Source of the DNA: Streptomyces aureocirculatus
GTDB taxonomy: Bacteria; Actinomycetota; Actinomycetes; Streptomycetales; Streptomycetaceae
Reading direction: 5' to 3'
NCBI RefSeq assembly: GCF_000720475.1
Contig: NZ_JOAP01000089.1
Span: 1 to 12,492, forward strand
DNA length: 12,492 nucleotides
Numbering within the stretch: position 1 is the first letter of the stretch; every line of letters starts with the position of its first letter. Shown one piece after another: positions 5,511 through 11,089 of the stretch. Under the pieces are notes generated by a model. That model did no database searches, was not told where the DNA came from, and saw nothing but the letters and a program-made list of their open reading frames with translations. Both the position numbers and the translations under genes were made by a program.

Positions 5511-5633
5511 TTACTTGTCTCGCTTGCCGGTGAGGTTGATCCGGACGCGGGACTGCGGCTTGGTCTCGGCGGTCTTGTCCAGCGGCTTGGGGGTCTTGCC
5601 GATGAGGTTGATACGGACTCGGGACTTGGGCAT
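5511..5633 (-). CDS. Tiny basic protein with internal duplication (40 aa)
   Basis: The chain is M-P-K-S-R-V-R-I-N-L-I-G-K, a linker T-P-K-P-L-D-K-T-A-E-T-K-P-Q, then S-R-V-R-I-N-L-T-G-K-R-D-K. The two SRVRINL(I/T)GK units are near-identical in protein and similar in DNA, with mainly silent differences, which argues for a real coding sequence kept under selection. The protein is very basic and could bind nucleic acid. The ATG at 5633 has AAGGAG five bases upstream, so I prefer it to the longer frame from 5723. It follows ssb by about 85 bases. No family recognised; too short for many gene finders. Confidence 0.72.
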   Translation of the reverse strand: MPKSRVRINLIGKTPKPLDKTAETKPQSRVRINLTGKRDK

Positions 5634-5719
5634 GTGTGCTCCTTCGTGTGGTGAGGGCGACGGGGTCCGTTCTGTGAACTCGACCAGGCCTGCCGGGAGG
5701 GGTGAAGTTTTATAGATCG

Positions 5720-6211
5720 TCAAGCGGTCTGAAAGGGCAGCTGCTCGTCCTGCACGGCGCTGGCGTGCGCGACGGCCGGAGCGGCAGCCGCGACCGGGGC
5801 GGGAGCCTGGGCCTGCAGGTTCTGGTTCTGGGCCTCGGCCTTGGTCACGCGCTCGGTCAGGCGGGCCTGGGTGATCGCGCGGGACTCCAGGAAGGAGATG
5901 TTCTGGATCTCGAGCTTGACCTCGAAGACCTCGGCACCGTTCTTGGTGTAGTGGTTCAGGCGGGGCTCATAGCTGAGGCCCACCAGGTCACCCTTGTGCA
6001 CGTGGGCGAACGGCCCGGTGCCCTGCGTCTCGGCACGGACGAAGGCCTCGAAGGGCAGTGCGTCGGAGATGCGGTTGCCCTGACGGTCGGTGTAGCCGCG
6101 GTCGACGAAGGCGGTGAGCATGACCTTCTTGGAGCCGTCCTTGTTCTCGAAGACCTTCGGGTCGTTCGCCAGGCGGCCGATGACGGATGCGGTGCTGTTC
6201 GGGTTCGACAT
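5720..6211 (-). CDS. ssb: Single-stranded DNA-binding protein (163 aa)
   Basis: Residues 1 to about 115 form the SSB oligonucleotide-binding fold: SVIGRLANDPKVFENKDGSK, then VMLTAFVDRGYTD, LPFEAFVRAET, and HKGDLVGLSYEPRLNHYTKN, with FEVKLEIQNISFLES closing it. A low-complexity Gln/Ala/Pro tail follows and ends D-E-Q-L-P-F-Q-T-A. SSBs coat single-stranded DNA in replication, repair and conjugative transfer, and recruit partners through a C-terminal D-D-x-P-F tip. Here PF is followed by three extra residues, so the terminal Phe carboxylate is missing. ATG at 6211 has AAGGAG nine bases upstream; longer starts lack a good site. Its lineage looks like a plasmid- or phage-type SSB rather than the chromosomal housekeeping copy, which is inference. 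It may suit DNA in single-stranded stages of an element. Confidence 0.92.
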   Translation of the reverse strand: MSNPNSTASVIGRLANDPKVFENKDGSKKVMLTAFVDRGYTDRQGNRISDALPFEAFVRAETQGTGPFAHVHKGDLVGLSYEPRLNHYTKNGAEVFEVKLEIQNISFLESRAITQARLTERVTKAEAQNQNLQAQAPAPVAAAAPAVAHASAVQDEQLPFQTA

Positions 6212-6316
6212 GGTGGATTCTCCTTGAACACAGCGCAGCGCCCGGATCGACATCGTCGTCCGCGCGCAGTTGGGTGGGTGGTTGAGATGTTCAGTTGTCT
6301 GTCATGCCACCATCCG

Positions 6317-6421
6317 GATCAGCTTCGCTGATCAGATGATGTCCTCTTCCAGTGCTTCTTCCGAATCAGCTGTGCTGATCGAATGCTTTGTCATTCCGAG
6401 TCCCGAATCGGCTTCGCCGAT
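6317..6421. repeat. Three tandem hairpin repeats upstream of ssb
   Basis: Three related inverted repeats with three-base loops lie 42-48 bases apart: GATCAGC-TTC-GCTGATC (6317-6333), ATCAGC-TGT-GCTGAT (6365-6379) and ATCGGC-TTC-GCCGAT (6407-6421). Each is preceded by CCGGATC or CCGAATC. The A-T to G-C change in the third copy is matched on both arms, which supports pairing. The first copy covers the stop codon of the 6332-6616 frame; the other two lie inside its 3' part. Confidence 0.75.
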
Positions 6422-6616
6422 CAGACTCGTGTTCTTCGCTGATTTACCGGCCACTCCCGACCAGACCCCCGGCGTGATGTCCCCCAGCTCGGCCTTCACT
6501 TGGTCTGCTCTAGCGGTGTCGCCACTCTTGCAACTGAGGCAAGCCGGTACGTATCGGAGATCCGCGATCTTGACCCCGCGGAGCGTTGCGGTGATGAACC
6601 AGAACACCAGAGCCAT
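6332..6616 (-). CDS. Small hypothetical protein with hydrophobic N-terminus (94 aa)
   Basis: From ATG at 6616 the protein begins M-A-L-V-F-W-F-I-T-A-T-L-R-G, then LRYVPACLSCKSGDTARAD with a CxxC pair, and GVWSGVAGKSAKN. The C-terminal 30 residues coincide with the hairpin repeats, which are read as L-I-G-E-A-D-S and S-I-S-T-A-D-S-E. No Shine-Dalgarno is seen for this ATG or for an alternative GTG at 6649, and base composition is lower in GC than in neighbours. It may be a real small protein, a relic, or chance; I do not recognise it. Confidence 0.42.
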   Translation of the reverse strand: MALVFWFITATLRGVKIADLRYVPACLSCKSGDTARADQVKAELGDITPGVWSGVAGKSAKNTSLIGEADSGLGMTKHSISTADSEEALEEDII

Positions 6617-6693
6617 TGCGAAGACGAGGCATGGCGGACGGCACGACACCGAGCCGGCGGATCAGGGCGAAAGACACGGGAGGCTGTGGCGGA

Positions 6694-6716
6694 ACGGCCG
6701 GGTCCTCCCCGGCCGT
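6694..6716 (-). terminator. Stem-loop after gene 6723-7091
   Basis: ACGGCCGGG (6694-6702) pairs perfectly with CCCGGCCGT (6708-6716), 9 bp with a five-base loop. It starts six bases after the stop codon of the - strand gene at 6723. No T-run, but stem strength and position fit a terminator. Confidence 0.6.
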
Positions 6717-6722
6717 GAGGGG

Positions 6723-7091
6723 TTACACCTGCTTGGCGCGGTGCTTGCGGTTGGCCTCCTGCACGCGGACGCTCAGGCGTGCGACGGTGCGGCGGACGTC
6801 GTCGACGACCTCGGCAAGGATCCTTGCCAGGGCCTCCCTCATGCTGTCGGCGTCACGCTCGTTCGCGAGGGCGCCGACCGTGGCCACGTCGACGCCGCAA
6901 AGCGTCACGGTGCCTTCCATCACGACATAGTCGGGGTCGTACCCGTGCTCGCAGTAGTCCTGGACGTCCTCGGGCGTAGCACGGCGCACCTGGACCTCGA
7001 CGGTGAAGCCCTCGTGTAGGAAACGGGCCCGGCCCTCGAGATCGAGCCGGAAGCCCGGATCGGCCGGCGCGCCAAGCTGACACAGGTCCAT
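6723..7091 (-). CDS. Hypothetical protein (122 aa)
   Basis: Starts M-D-L-C-Q-L-G-A-P and has a beta-rich first half (FRLDLEGRARFLHEGFTVEV, DYVVMEGTVTLCGVDVATV) and a long amphipathic C-terminal helix (ADSMREALARILAEVVDDVR) ending basic (EANRKHRAKQV). It is soluble, without signal peptide. The ATG at 7091 has GGAGG seven bases upstream, which settles the start; the upstream in-frame extension is Arg/Pro-rich and not coding-like. A strong stem-loop follows the stop. No family recognised. Confidence 0.8.
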   Translation of the reverse strand: MDLCQLGAPADPGFRLDLEGRARFLHEGFTVEVQVRRATPEDVQDYCEHGYDPDYVVMEGTVTLCGVDVATVGALANERDADSMREALARILAEVVDDVRRTVARLSVRVQEANRKHRAKQV

Positions 7092-7186
7092 ACAGAGTCC
7101 TCCGGTTGCGGTGGTGGTCGTGTCCTGCCGGCATGGGGCCGGGCGCGGCAAGGCCGTACATGGAGCAGCCGATGGGCCGCAGGTGG

Positions 7187-7531
7187 TCAGTGGCCCAGGA
7201 GCGGGCCGAAGTGGTGCTGATGAACGTCGATGGCTTCGTGGAGGTCGGCCTGGGTGAAGCCGCACGTCTCGGCCGAGAGCGTGCCGCTGGAGAAATCGAT
7301 GGAGATCTCCAGCAGGACGCCCAGCAGCTCATTGAGCTCGCTCGGAGGCAGGGTCAGGGTGTGGCGCGGGCTGCCGGGGAAGAGCTGGGCGGTGACGAGG
7401 TGGGCCAGGGGGTGCCAGGCAGGATCCGGCCGGCCAAGGAGGTCGGCGCACATGTGACGGGTGATCGCGGTGGGTAGGGTGACGATCGGCGCGGCGAGCA
7501 TCACGTTCGGCCTGTTGCGGTAGCGGGCCAC
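7187..7531 (-). CDS. Hypothetical protein (114 aa)
   Basis: The start is GTG at 7531 with AAGGAG six bases upstream. The protein reads MARYRNRPNVMLAAPIVTLP at the N-terminus, then a helical region (LNELLGVLLEISIDFSSGTL) and a His-rich C-terminus (HEAIDVHQHHFGPLLGH). The hydrophobic segment near residues 11-22 is too short and polar to be a sure membrane helix. I do not recognise a family. It lies 95 bases upstream of the 6723-7091 gene and is likely in the same transcript. Confidence 0.75.
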   Translation of the reverse strand: MARYRNRPNVMLAAPIVTLPTAITRHMCADLLGRPDPAWHPLAHLVTAQLFPGSPRHTLTLPPSELNELLGVLLEISIDFSSGTLSAETCGFTQADLHEAIDVHQHHFGPLLGH

Positions 7532-7629
7532 AGTGCACTCCTTCGGTGGTGGTCCAGCCGGACCAGGACGTCGGACGGTGATGAGGGCCCCTACGAGGAA
7601 CGGCCCGAGGAACTCAGGGGTGGGAGTCC

Positions 7630-7998
7630 TTACAGCGTCACCTGCACTTCGTAGGCCGTCGAGCGGTAAGGCCCGACGGTGAGCGCGTGCACGGGCGTCA
7701 CCAGACCTGCTTGCGCCAGGCGAGCCGTCAGGCCAGAGTGCTCGGACCAGTCCTTGATGAAGACGTTCCCGGCCTCGGGCATGAGACCGTAACCCTGCAG
7801 GCTGATCGAGATGGGCTCAGGACCCTCGTCGAGTTCAAGTTCCAGCACACGGTTCTCGTCGTCGTGCACGAGCGCTCCGGTCAGCTTGATGCAGCCGAAG
7901 TCGACGGTGACGTCGTGCTTCACGATGGTTGTGGACTCAGCCATGGTGGTCTCTCTCTTCTCGTGATGTGGATTGTGGACGCCGATGGGCGCGATCAT
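7630..7998 (-). CDS. Hypothetical protein (122 aa; core 104 aa)
   Basis: The core from M-A-E-S-T-T-I-V-K-H-D-V is beta-rich (DVTVDFGCIKLTGALVHDDE, RVLELELDEGPEPISISLQG) and ends YRSTAYEVQVTL, a compact all-beta protein without a family I recognise. Two starts compete. ATG at 7998 has a textbook GGAGGAGG six bases upstream and overlaps the stop of a 25-codon frame (ATGA). ATG at 7944 gives the shorter core and is preceded only by GAGAGAGA. I chose the first because of its ribosome binding site, although its 18 extra residues (IAPIGVHNPHHEKRETT) look like translated leader. Confidence 0.72.
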   Translation of the reverse strand: MIAPIGVHNPHHEKRETTMAESTTIVKHDVTVDFGCIKLTGALVHDDENRVLELELDEGPEPISISLQGYGLMPEAGNVFIKDWSEHSGLTARLAQAGLVTPVHALTVGPYRSTAYEVQVTL

Positions 7999-8072
7999 CT
8001 GATGCCTCCTCCGCTTTTGCATGCCCCGTGGGCCTGAAGCATGAGCGATAAGGCGAGGACAGGCTTGTTCAT
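7995..8072 (-). CDS. Possible 25-aa leader peptide
   Basis: The frame M-N-K-P-V-L-A-L-S-L-M-L-Q-A-H-G-A-C-K-S... ends in TGA that overlaps the ATG at 7998 (ATGA). Only a weak ACGAGA precedes its start at 8072. The overlap with a strongly initiated gene suggests coupling, and the N-terminus is hydrophobic, but 25 codons can arise by chance. The remaining bases 8073-8111 show nothing. Confidence 0.28.
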   Translation of the reverse strand: MNKPVLALSLMLQAHGACKSGGGIR

Positions 8073-8111
8073 GGCGGTCTCGTTTCGCCGGGACGGTCCG
8101 GGCGGGTGGGG

Positions 8112-8225
8112 CTACCAGGGCCGGCCGCAGCCGCCGCAGTTGCTGGCGTCGTCGGAGTTACGGGTCTTGCCACAGCGGGTGCAGTCCCAGACGGTGCGGG
8201 CGAGGCGCTTGATCCAGGCGTTCAT
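8112..8225 (-). CDS. Tiny zinc-finger protein, RanBP2-like spacing (37 aa)
   Basis: Reads M-N-A-W-I-K-R-L-A-R-T-V, then W-D-C15-T-R-C18-G-K-T-R-N, six residues, C30-G-G-C33-G-R-P-W. The W-x-C-x2-C-x4-N-x6-C-x2-C spacing is one residue off the RanBP2-type zinc finger consensus and otherwise a plain zinc ribbon. Such fingers bind RNA or protein partners in known cases; a role here is not shown. The ATG at 8225 follows GGAG with six bases. It is a separate small gene, 80 bases after the next upstream one (8305-8448), and was too short for standard ORF cut-offs. Confidence 0.75.
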   Translation of the reverse strand: MNAWIKRLARTVWDCTRCGKTRNSDDASNCGGCGRPW

Positions 8226-8304
8226 GGGATTCTCCGTGTCGTTGTGGTGTGGTCGACGGGTTCGGCTGGTCGTGCTCGTCGGTCTCGCTGTAGGAGGGGA
8301 GGCC

Positions 8305-8448
8305 CTAGTCGTCGTTCTCGTCGCCGGTGCCGTAGGTGCGGCGGGTGCAGTCGGGGGCCGTGCAGTGCCAGACCGCCTCGTCCTCGACCTCGATCCGCTC
8401 CGTCACGGTCGAGCAGTCCGGGCACGGCGGCGGAGTGACGGACGTCAC
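8305..8448 (-). CDS. Tiny zinc-ribbon protein (47 aa)
   Basis: Starts with GTG at 8448, overlapping the TGA of the upstream gene as GTGA. The protein has C9-P-D-C12, an acidic strand (ERIEVEDEAVWHC), then C29-x4-C34, and an acidic tail (GTGDENDD). This is a treble-clef or zinc-ribbon pattern. Translation is probably coupled to 8445-8774, and the two share third-position GC bias. The acidic chain makes direct DNA binding unlikely. No named family recognised. Confidence 0.75.
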   Translation of the reverse strand: MTSVTPPPCPDCSTVTERIEVEDEAVWHCTAPDCTRRTYGTGDENDD

Positions 8449-8774
8449 GGGCGGCTCCCGTCGTCGGCGGGCAGCTCGGCGAGCAGGGCGGCGCCGCCGG
8501 GTCCACCCGCGAGGCCGGTGCCGCGGCAGTGCCCGCAGTAGCCGGTGCCGTCGGAGTGGGCGGCGCGGAGGGTGTCCAGCTCGCCCCGTACCAGGGCGGT
8601 CACCCAGTCGAGCTGGCCGGGCTCGATCGGGACCGGGTGCTGCTCGCCGGTCACCGGGTCGGTGACTGTGACGATCACGGGCGCTGTGCCCTCCGGGTCG
8701 GTCGGGTATCCGTTGGCCAGCTCGGCGAGCGCCTGGGCGAAGTCGGCGGCGGCCGTGGTGGTCTCGGTGCTCAT
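8445..8774 (-). CDS. Hypothetical protein with CxxCxGxG motif (109 aa)
   Basis: N-terminal helix (TTAAADFAQALAELANGYPT), a short beta region (PVIVTVTDPVTGEQHPVPI), a helix (LDWVTALVRGELDTLRAAH) and then Y-C80-G-H-C83-R-G-T-G-L-A-G-G. The last motif is half of a DnaJ-type zinc site and also occurs in 4674-4976 and 171-731. Only two cysteines are present, so a zinc site would need His or a partner; the next protein (8305-8448) is translationally coupled through GTGA and is itself Cys-rich. The ATG at 8774 overlaps the upstream stop as ATGA. Function unknown. Confidence 0.77.
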   Translation of the reverse strand: MSTETTTAAADFAQALAELANGYPTDPEGTAPVIVTVTDPVTGEQHPVPIEPGQLDWVTALVRGELDTLRAAHSDGTGYCGHCRGTGLAGGPGGAALLAELPADDGSRP

Positions 8775-9055
8775 GCGTCGGCTCCCGTTCGCTGGGCGAT
8801 CTCTTCGTCGAGCAGGTACGCCTCGCCCCACGGGTTCGGCTCCTCGACGGGGTGGCCATGCCTGATGTCGCGCAGCCGTTCGCGGCGGCGGTCCTGGACG
8901 TAGCCGCGGCAGAGCAGGGCGTCATGCTGGGAGGTGGGCCAGTTCGAGGCGGTCGCGCACCACCCACAGTGCGGCGTGCGGGTCAGGCGGCGCCTCATGG
9001 CGAGGGCGAGCAGAGTGGAGGCGCAGCCGAGCAGCGCGCCGATCGCGAGCATCAC
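8771..9055 (-). CDS. Membrane-anchored Cys-containing hypothetical protein (94 aa)
   Basis: Residues 2-20 (MLAIGALLGCASTLLALAM) form an N-terminal membrane helix followed by R-R-R, so the rest is cytoplasmic. Then come H-C30-G-W-C33, C49 and an Arg-rich helix (RDRRRERLRDIRHGH region). GTG at 9055 and ATG at 9052 are both possible; GGAG lies seven bases before the GTG. The same frame is open further upstream to 9175 (I-A-A-N-R-K-V-Q-E-A-P), with coding-like third positions, so a longer product cannot be excluded. The stop overlaps the next ATG, making a three-gene coupled group with 8445-8774 and 8305-8448. Confidence 0.72.
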   Translation of the reverse strand: MMLAIGALLGCASTLLALAMRRRLTRTPHCGWCATASNWPTSQHDALLCRGYVQDRRRERLRDIRHGHPVEEPNPWGEAYLLDEEIAQRTGADA

Positions 9056-9181
9056 GTGGTGTCTCCGTCCGTCGTGGTGGTGTTGGCGGCGAGGAAGAAG
9101 CGGCGGCAGCGGCCTCTTCGCTCGTGTCGTGCGGGAGGTCCTCGGTGCCTCCTGGACCTTGCGGTTCGCGGCGATGGCGGT

Positions 9182-9361
9182 TCACCACCGGGATGGGTTC
9201 ACAGCCTCGGTGCTGACCGGGTGGGGCCAGCGCTTGCGTGCGCCCTGGCGGGTCATGCTCCGGACGGCGCCAGGGTCGGGGTTCGCGCCGTGCATTCCGG
9301 CGTTGGCCGCGAAGTTGTCGGCGAGGCGCTCGGTCTCGACCTGACCTGCCGCAGGGCCCAC
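9182..9361 (-). CDS. Small basic hypothetical protein (59 aa from GTG)
   Basis: From GTG at 9361: V-G-P-A-A-G-Q-V-E-T-E-R-L-A-D-N-F-A-A-N, then MHGANPDPGAVRSMTRQGAR and K-R-W-P-H-P-V-S-T-E-A-V-N-P-S-R-W. Third positions are almost all G or C, which none of the other frames match. The GTG has no Shine-Dalgarno. Coding character continues upstream (I-P-F-A-H-G-C-D-R-F) to a TAG near 9410, and the codon seven bases after AGAGG is ATC (9389-9391), so the true start is uncertain. No family recognised. The 120 bases between this gene and 9055 may belong to an extension of the next gene. Confidence 0.5.
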   Translation of the reverse strand: MGPAAGQVETERLADNFAANAGMHGANPDPGAVRSMTRQGARKRWPHPVSTEAVNPSRW

Positions 9362-9417
9362 GAAGCGATCGCACCCGTGGGCGAAGGGGATGCCTATGCC
9401 TCTGCAGATCTACTTCC

Positions 9418-9436
9418 GGATCGACTGCGTCGATCC
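9418..9436 (-). terminator. Hairpin repeat copy after the 308-aa gene
   Basis: GGATCGAC-TGC-GTCGATCC is a perfect 8-bp stem with a three-base loop, beginning three bases after the stop codon at 9440-9442. It has the design of the hairpins at 4244 and 6317-6421, with two positions changed on both arms. Here the place suggests a transcript end. Confidence 0.6.
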
Positions 9437-9439
9437 AGA

Positions 9440-10366
9440 TCAGTCACCAGCCAGCGCCTGCTCGCGATAGAGCTCGCTGATCCGGGCAACGGCTTCAGAT
9501 GGAGGCCCATAGACCGGCGGCAGCTCGCTGACTGCGATGTCGAGGTCTCGGGCGTCCGGCAACGGTTCAGGTCGGACCATCGCTGCTCCGGCGGCGGTGT
9601 CCAGGTAGAGCTCGACCGCGCGCTCGATACGCCTGTTGCGGGTCAGCACTCTGCTGATGCCGTTGACCTCGTCGAGGTCCAGGTCGAGGGTCACCGCCCG
9701 GTTGAGTGCCCGGCGCATGCGGTGCTCGATGGTGCAGTGCGCGTTCAGATCGATAGTGGTGTCCTTGTATCCGAGCAACACCGCGTTGAAGACGCTCTCG
9801 ATGCTGTCCGGGAGCTGCCAGCCGGGGAGATGCCCTAAGGTGCCGTCCGTCTCGCGGTCGTCAGCATCGAGCAGACGGTTCCAGTCGTCGCGACGGCGCT
9901 TCCACTCGTCCTTCCGGATGTCCTTCGGTCGGTCAGCCTGGTTCTGGTAGTGGTAGTCGACGAAGAAGGGCCGGCCGTCGGCTTCGAGAGCCATGAGCGC
10001 TTCGGTGTACGCGCGGTTCCCAGCGAAGGGGTACGCCAGCCGGCGCATGCCGTAGTCGTCGTCGATCTGGCCGAAGACGATACTGAAGTGCAGCGGATCG
10101 TGGAACGTCATGCGGTCATCAACTCCGGCCTGCTCGTCGAGCCAGAGCTTCCGGGCCCGGTAAACGAGGTAGTTGTGCAGGGGGCCGCCCATGCCGCGTT
10201 CGCGTATCTCGGCGTCGTCGACGACGCGGGCGACGTTCCTGGCGATGATGGGTACAGCCAGCTCGCGGAAGACCTCGCGCATGCGCTTGGAGATCACGCA
10301 GGTGAGTTCGAAGAGGCCGGGCGCGTGTACGGTCAGTCGCAGCCCGTCATACAGCTTGGTGCTCAT
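9440..10366 (-). CDS. Unrecognised protein (308 aa), largest gene in window
   Basis: Begins M-S-T-K-L-Y-D-G-L-R-L-T-V and is a soluble, highly charged protein with no signal peptide, membrane helix, P-loop or nuclease motif that I can see. The N-terminal 60 residues alternate beta and helix (LFELTCVISKRMREVFRELA); the middle is rich in Asp/Tyr/Arg (FGQIDDDYGMRRLAYPFAGN, WKRRRDDWNRLLDADDRETD); the C-terminal part holds a likely helical bundle (NAHCTIEHRMRRALNRAVTL, RVLTRNRRIERAVELYLDTA). ATG at 10366 with GGAAA is chosen over the longer frame from 10501, because that extension is the C-terminus of an IS110 transposase relic reading in the same frame. A TTGACA from the relic's end lies 33 bases before the start and may supply a -35 element. 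A hairpin follows the stop. Confidence 0.82.
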   Translation of the reverse strand: MSTKLYDGLRLTVHAPGLFELTCVISKRMREVFRELAVPIIARNVARVVDDAEIRERGMGGPLHNYLVYRARKLWLDEQAGVDDRMTFHDPLHFSIVFGQIDDDYGMRRLAYPFAGNRAYTEALMALEADGRPFFVDYHYQNQADRPKDIRKDEWKRRRDDWNRLLDADDRETDGTLGHLPGWQLPDSIESVFNAVLLGYKDTTIDLNAHCTIEHRMRRALNRAVTLDLDLDEVNGISRVLTRNRRIERAVELYLDTAAGAAMVRPEPLPDARDLDIAVSELPPVYGPPSEAVARISELYREQALAGD

Positions 10367-10398
10367 CGGGTTTTCCGTTCTCGGAATGCTCCTAGAGC

Positions 10399-10404
10399 TG
10401 TCAA
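10399..10404 (-). promoter_or_regulatory. TTGACA (-35-like) at the end of the IS110 relic
   Basis: TTGACA is read on the - strand at 10404-10399, followed by GCTCTAGGAGCATTC. IS110-family elements often carry an outward -35 box of this type in their downstream end, used when the circle junction forms. The gene 9440-10366 starts 33 bases beyond. No clear -10 hexamer is seen at 17-18 bases (AGAACG), so activity is a guess. Confidence 0.4.
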
Positions 10405-10439
10405 GCAGCTGGAGCGAGGCGTTTTGAGTGATGTGCGTG

Positions 10440-11062
10440 GCCGGTGTGCTGGTCAGGGCGCGGTGGACCTCGCGGGCGACGATTCGCTTGAGGCAGCGCA
10501 TGATGTCCTTCTTGGACAGCCCTCCCTTTGTGCGGTGTTGGCGTAGGCGCGGGTGCGTTCGTCGAAGCGCATCCGGACCAGCACGATCACGTGCAGCGCG
10601 TTGTTCGCGGCCCGGTCGCCGTCGCGGTTGAGGCGGTGACGATGGGTGCGGCCGGACGAGGCCGGGATCCGAGCGACACCGGCGAGGTGCGCGAACGCCC
10701 CCTTGGACCCCACGTGTTCGGGGTCGTCCCCGGCCGAGTCAAGCAGGCTGGCCGACTGTCTCGGGGCCGACGCTGAACAGCTCCAGCAGCGTGGGGGCCG
10801 CCTGCTTGACCGGCAGACCGATCTGGGCGTCGACCACGCCGTCCCGGCTCTTCGGTGTGTCGGTGTGCCGGCCGGACAGCACGGCCGTCGCGGCGGCGTA
10901 GGCGTCGATCGCGTCGGACTTGCCCTTCAGCCGCCGCGTCTTAAGGTCCGGACGGTTACGTCCACGACGGTGACACCGGTGGCAGCCAGCACCCGGGCAA
11001 GCTCGGCATTGTAGGCGTCGGAGTCCCCCGACCACACCGGGCCGGGGGCGACGGAAGCAGGC
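10440..11062 (-). pseudogene. IS110-family transposase, degenerate
   Basis: Pieces of one IS110 (IS116/IS902-type) transposase appear in order in different frames: VWSGDSDAYNAELARVLAAT (from about 11037), then NRPDLKTRRLKGKSDAIDAY with the K-x-D-x-x-D-A core of the DEDD domain, then PTLLELFSVGPETVG, then IPASSGRTHRHRLNRDGDRA and VLVRMRFDERTRAY, and last GLSKKDIMRCLKRIVAREVH. Frames change near 10955-10965, between 10739 and 10713, and near 10530-10545. Some 100 or more residues are missing between the DEDD part and the Tnp_IS110 C-terminal domain, and the first ~40 residues are absent. It is clearly inactive. Its tail is in frame with the start of the 308-aa gene. Boundaries are approximate; no target duplication could be found. 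Confidence 0.85.
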
Positions 11063-11089
11063 AGCGTCAGCTCTCTTCGCTGATCTGGA

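Noticed and set aside
5490..5699. Repeat GGCCTGGTCGA on both sides of the 40-aa gene
   Set aside because: Only 11 bases match exactly; too short to claim a cassette or a target duplication.
8852..9838. 328-codon open frame on the + strand
   Set aside because: It mirrors the 308-aa and neighbouring - strand genes, is low-complexity Val/Gly/Ala/Asp-rich, and has no Shine-Dalgarno.
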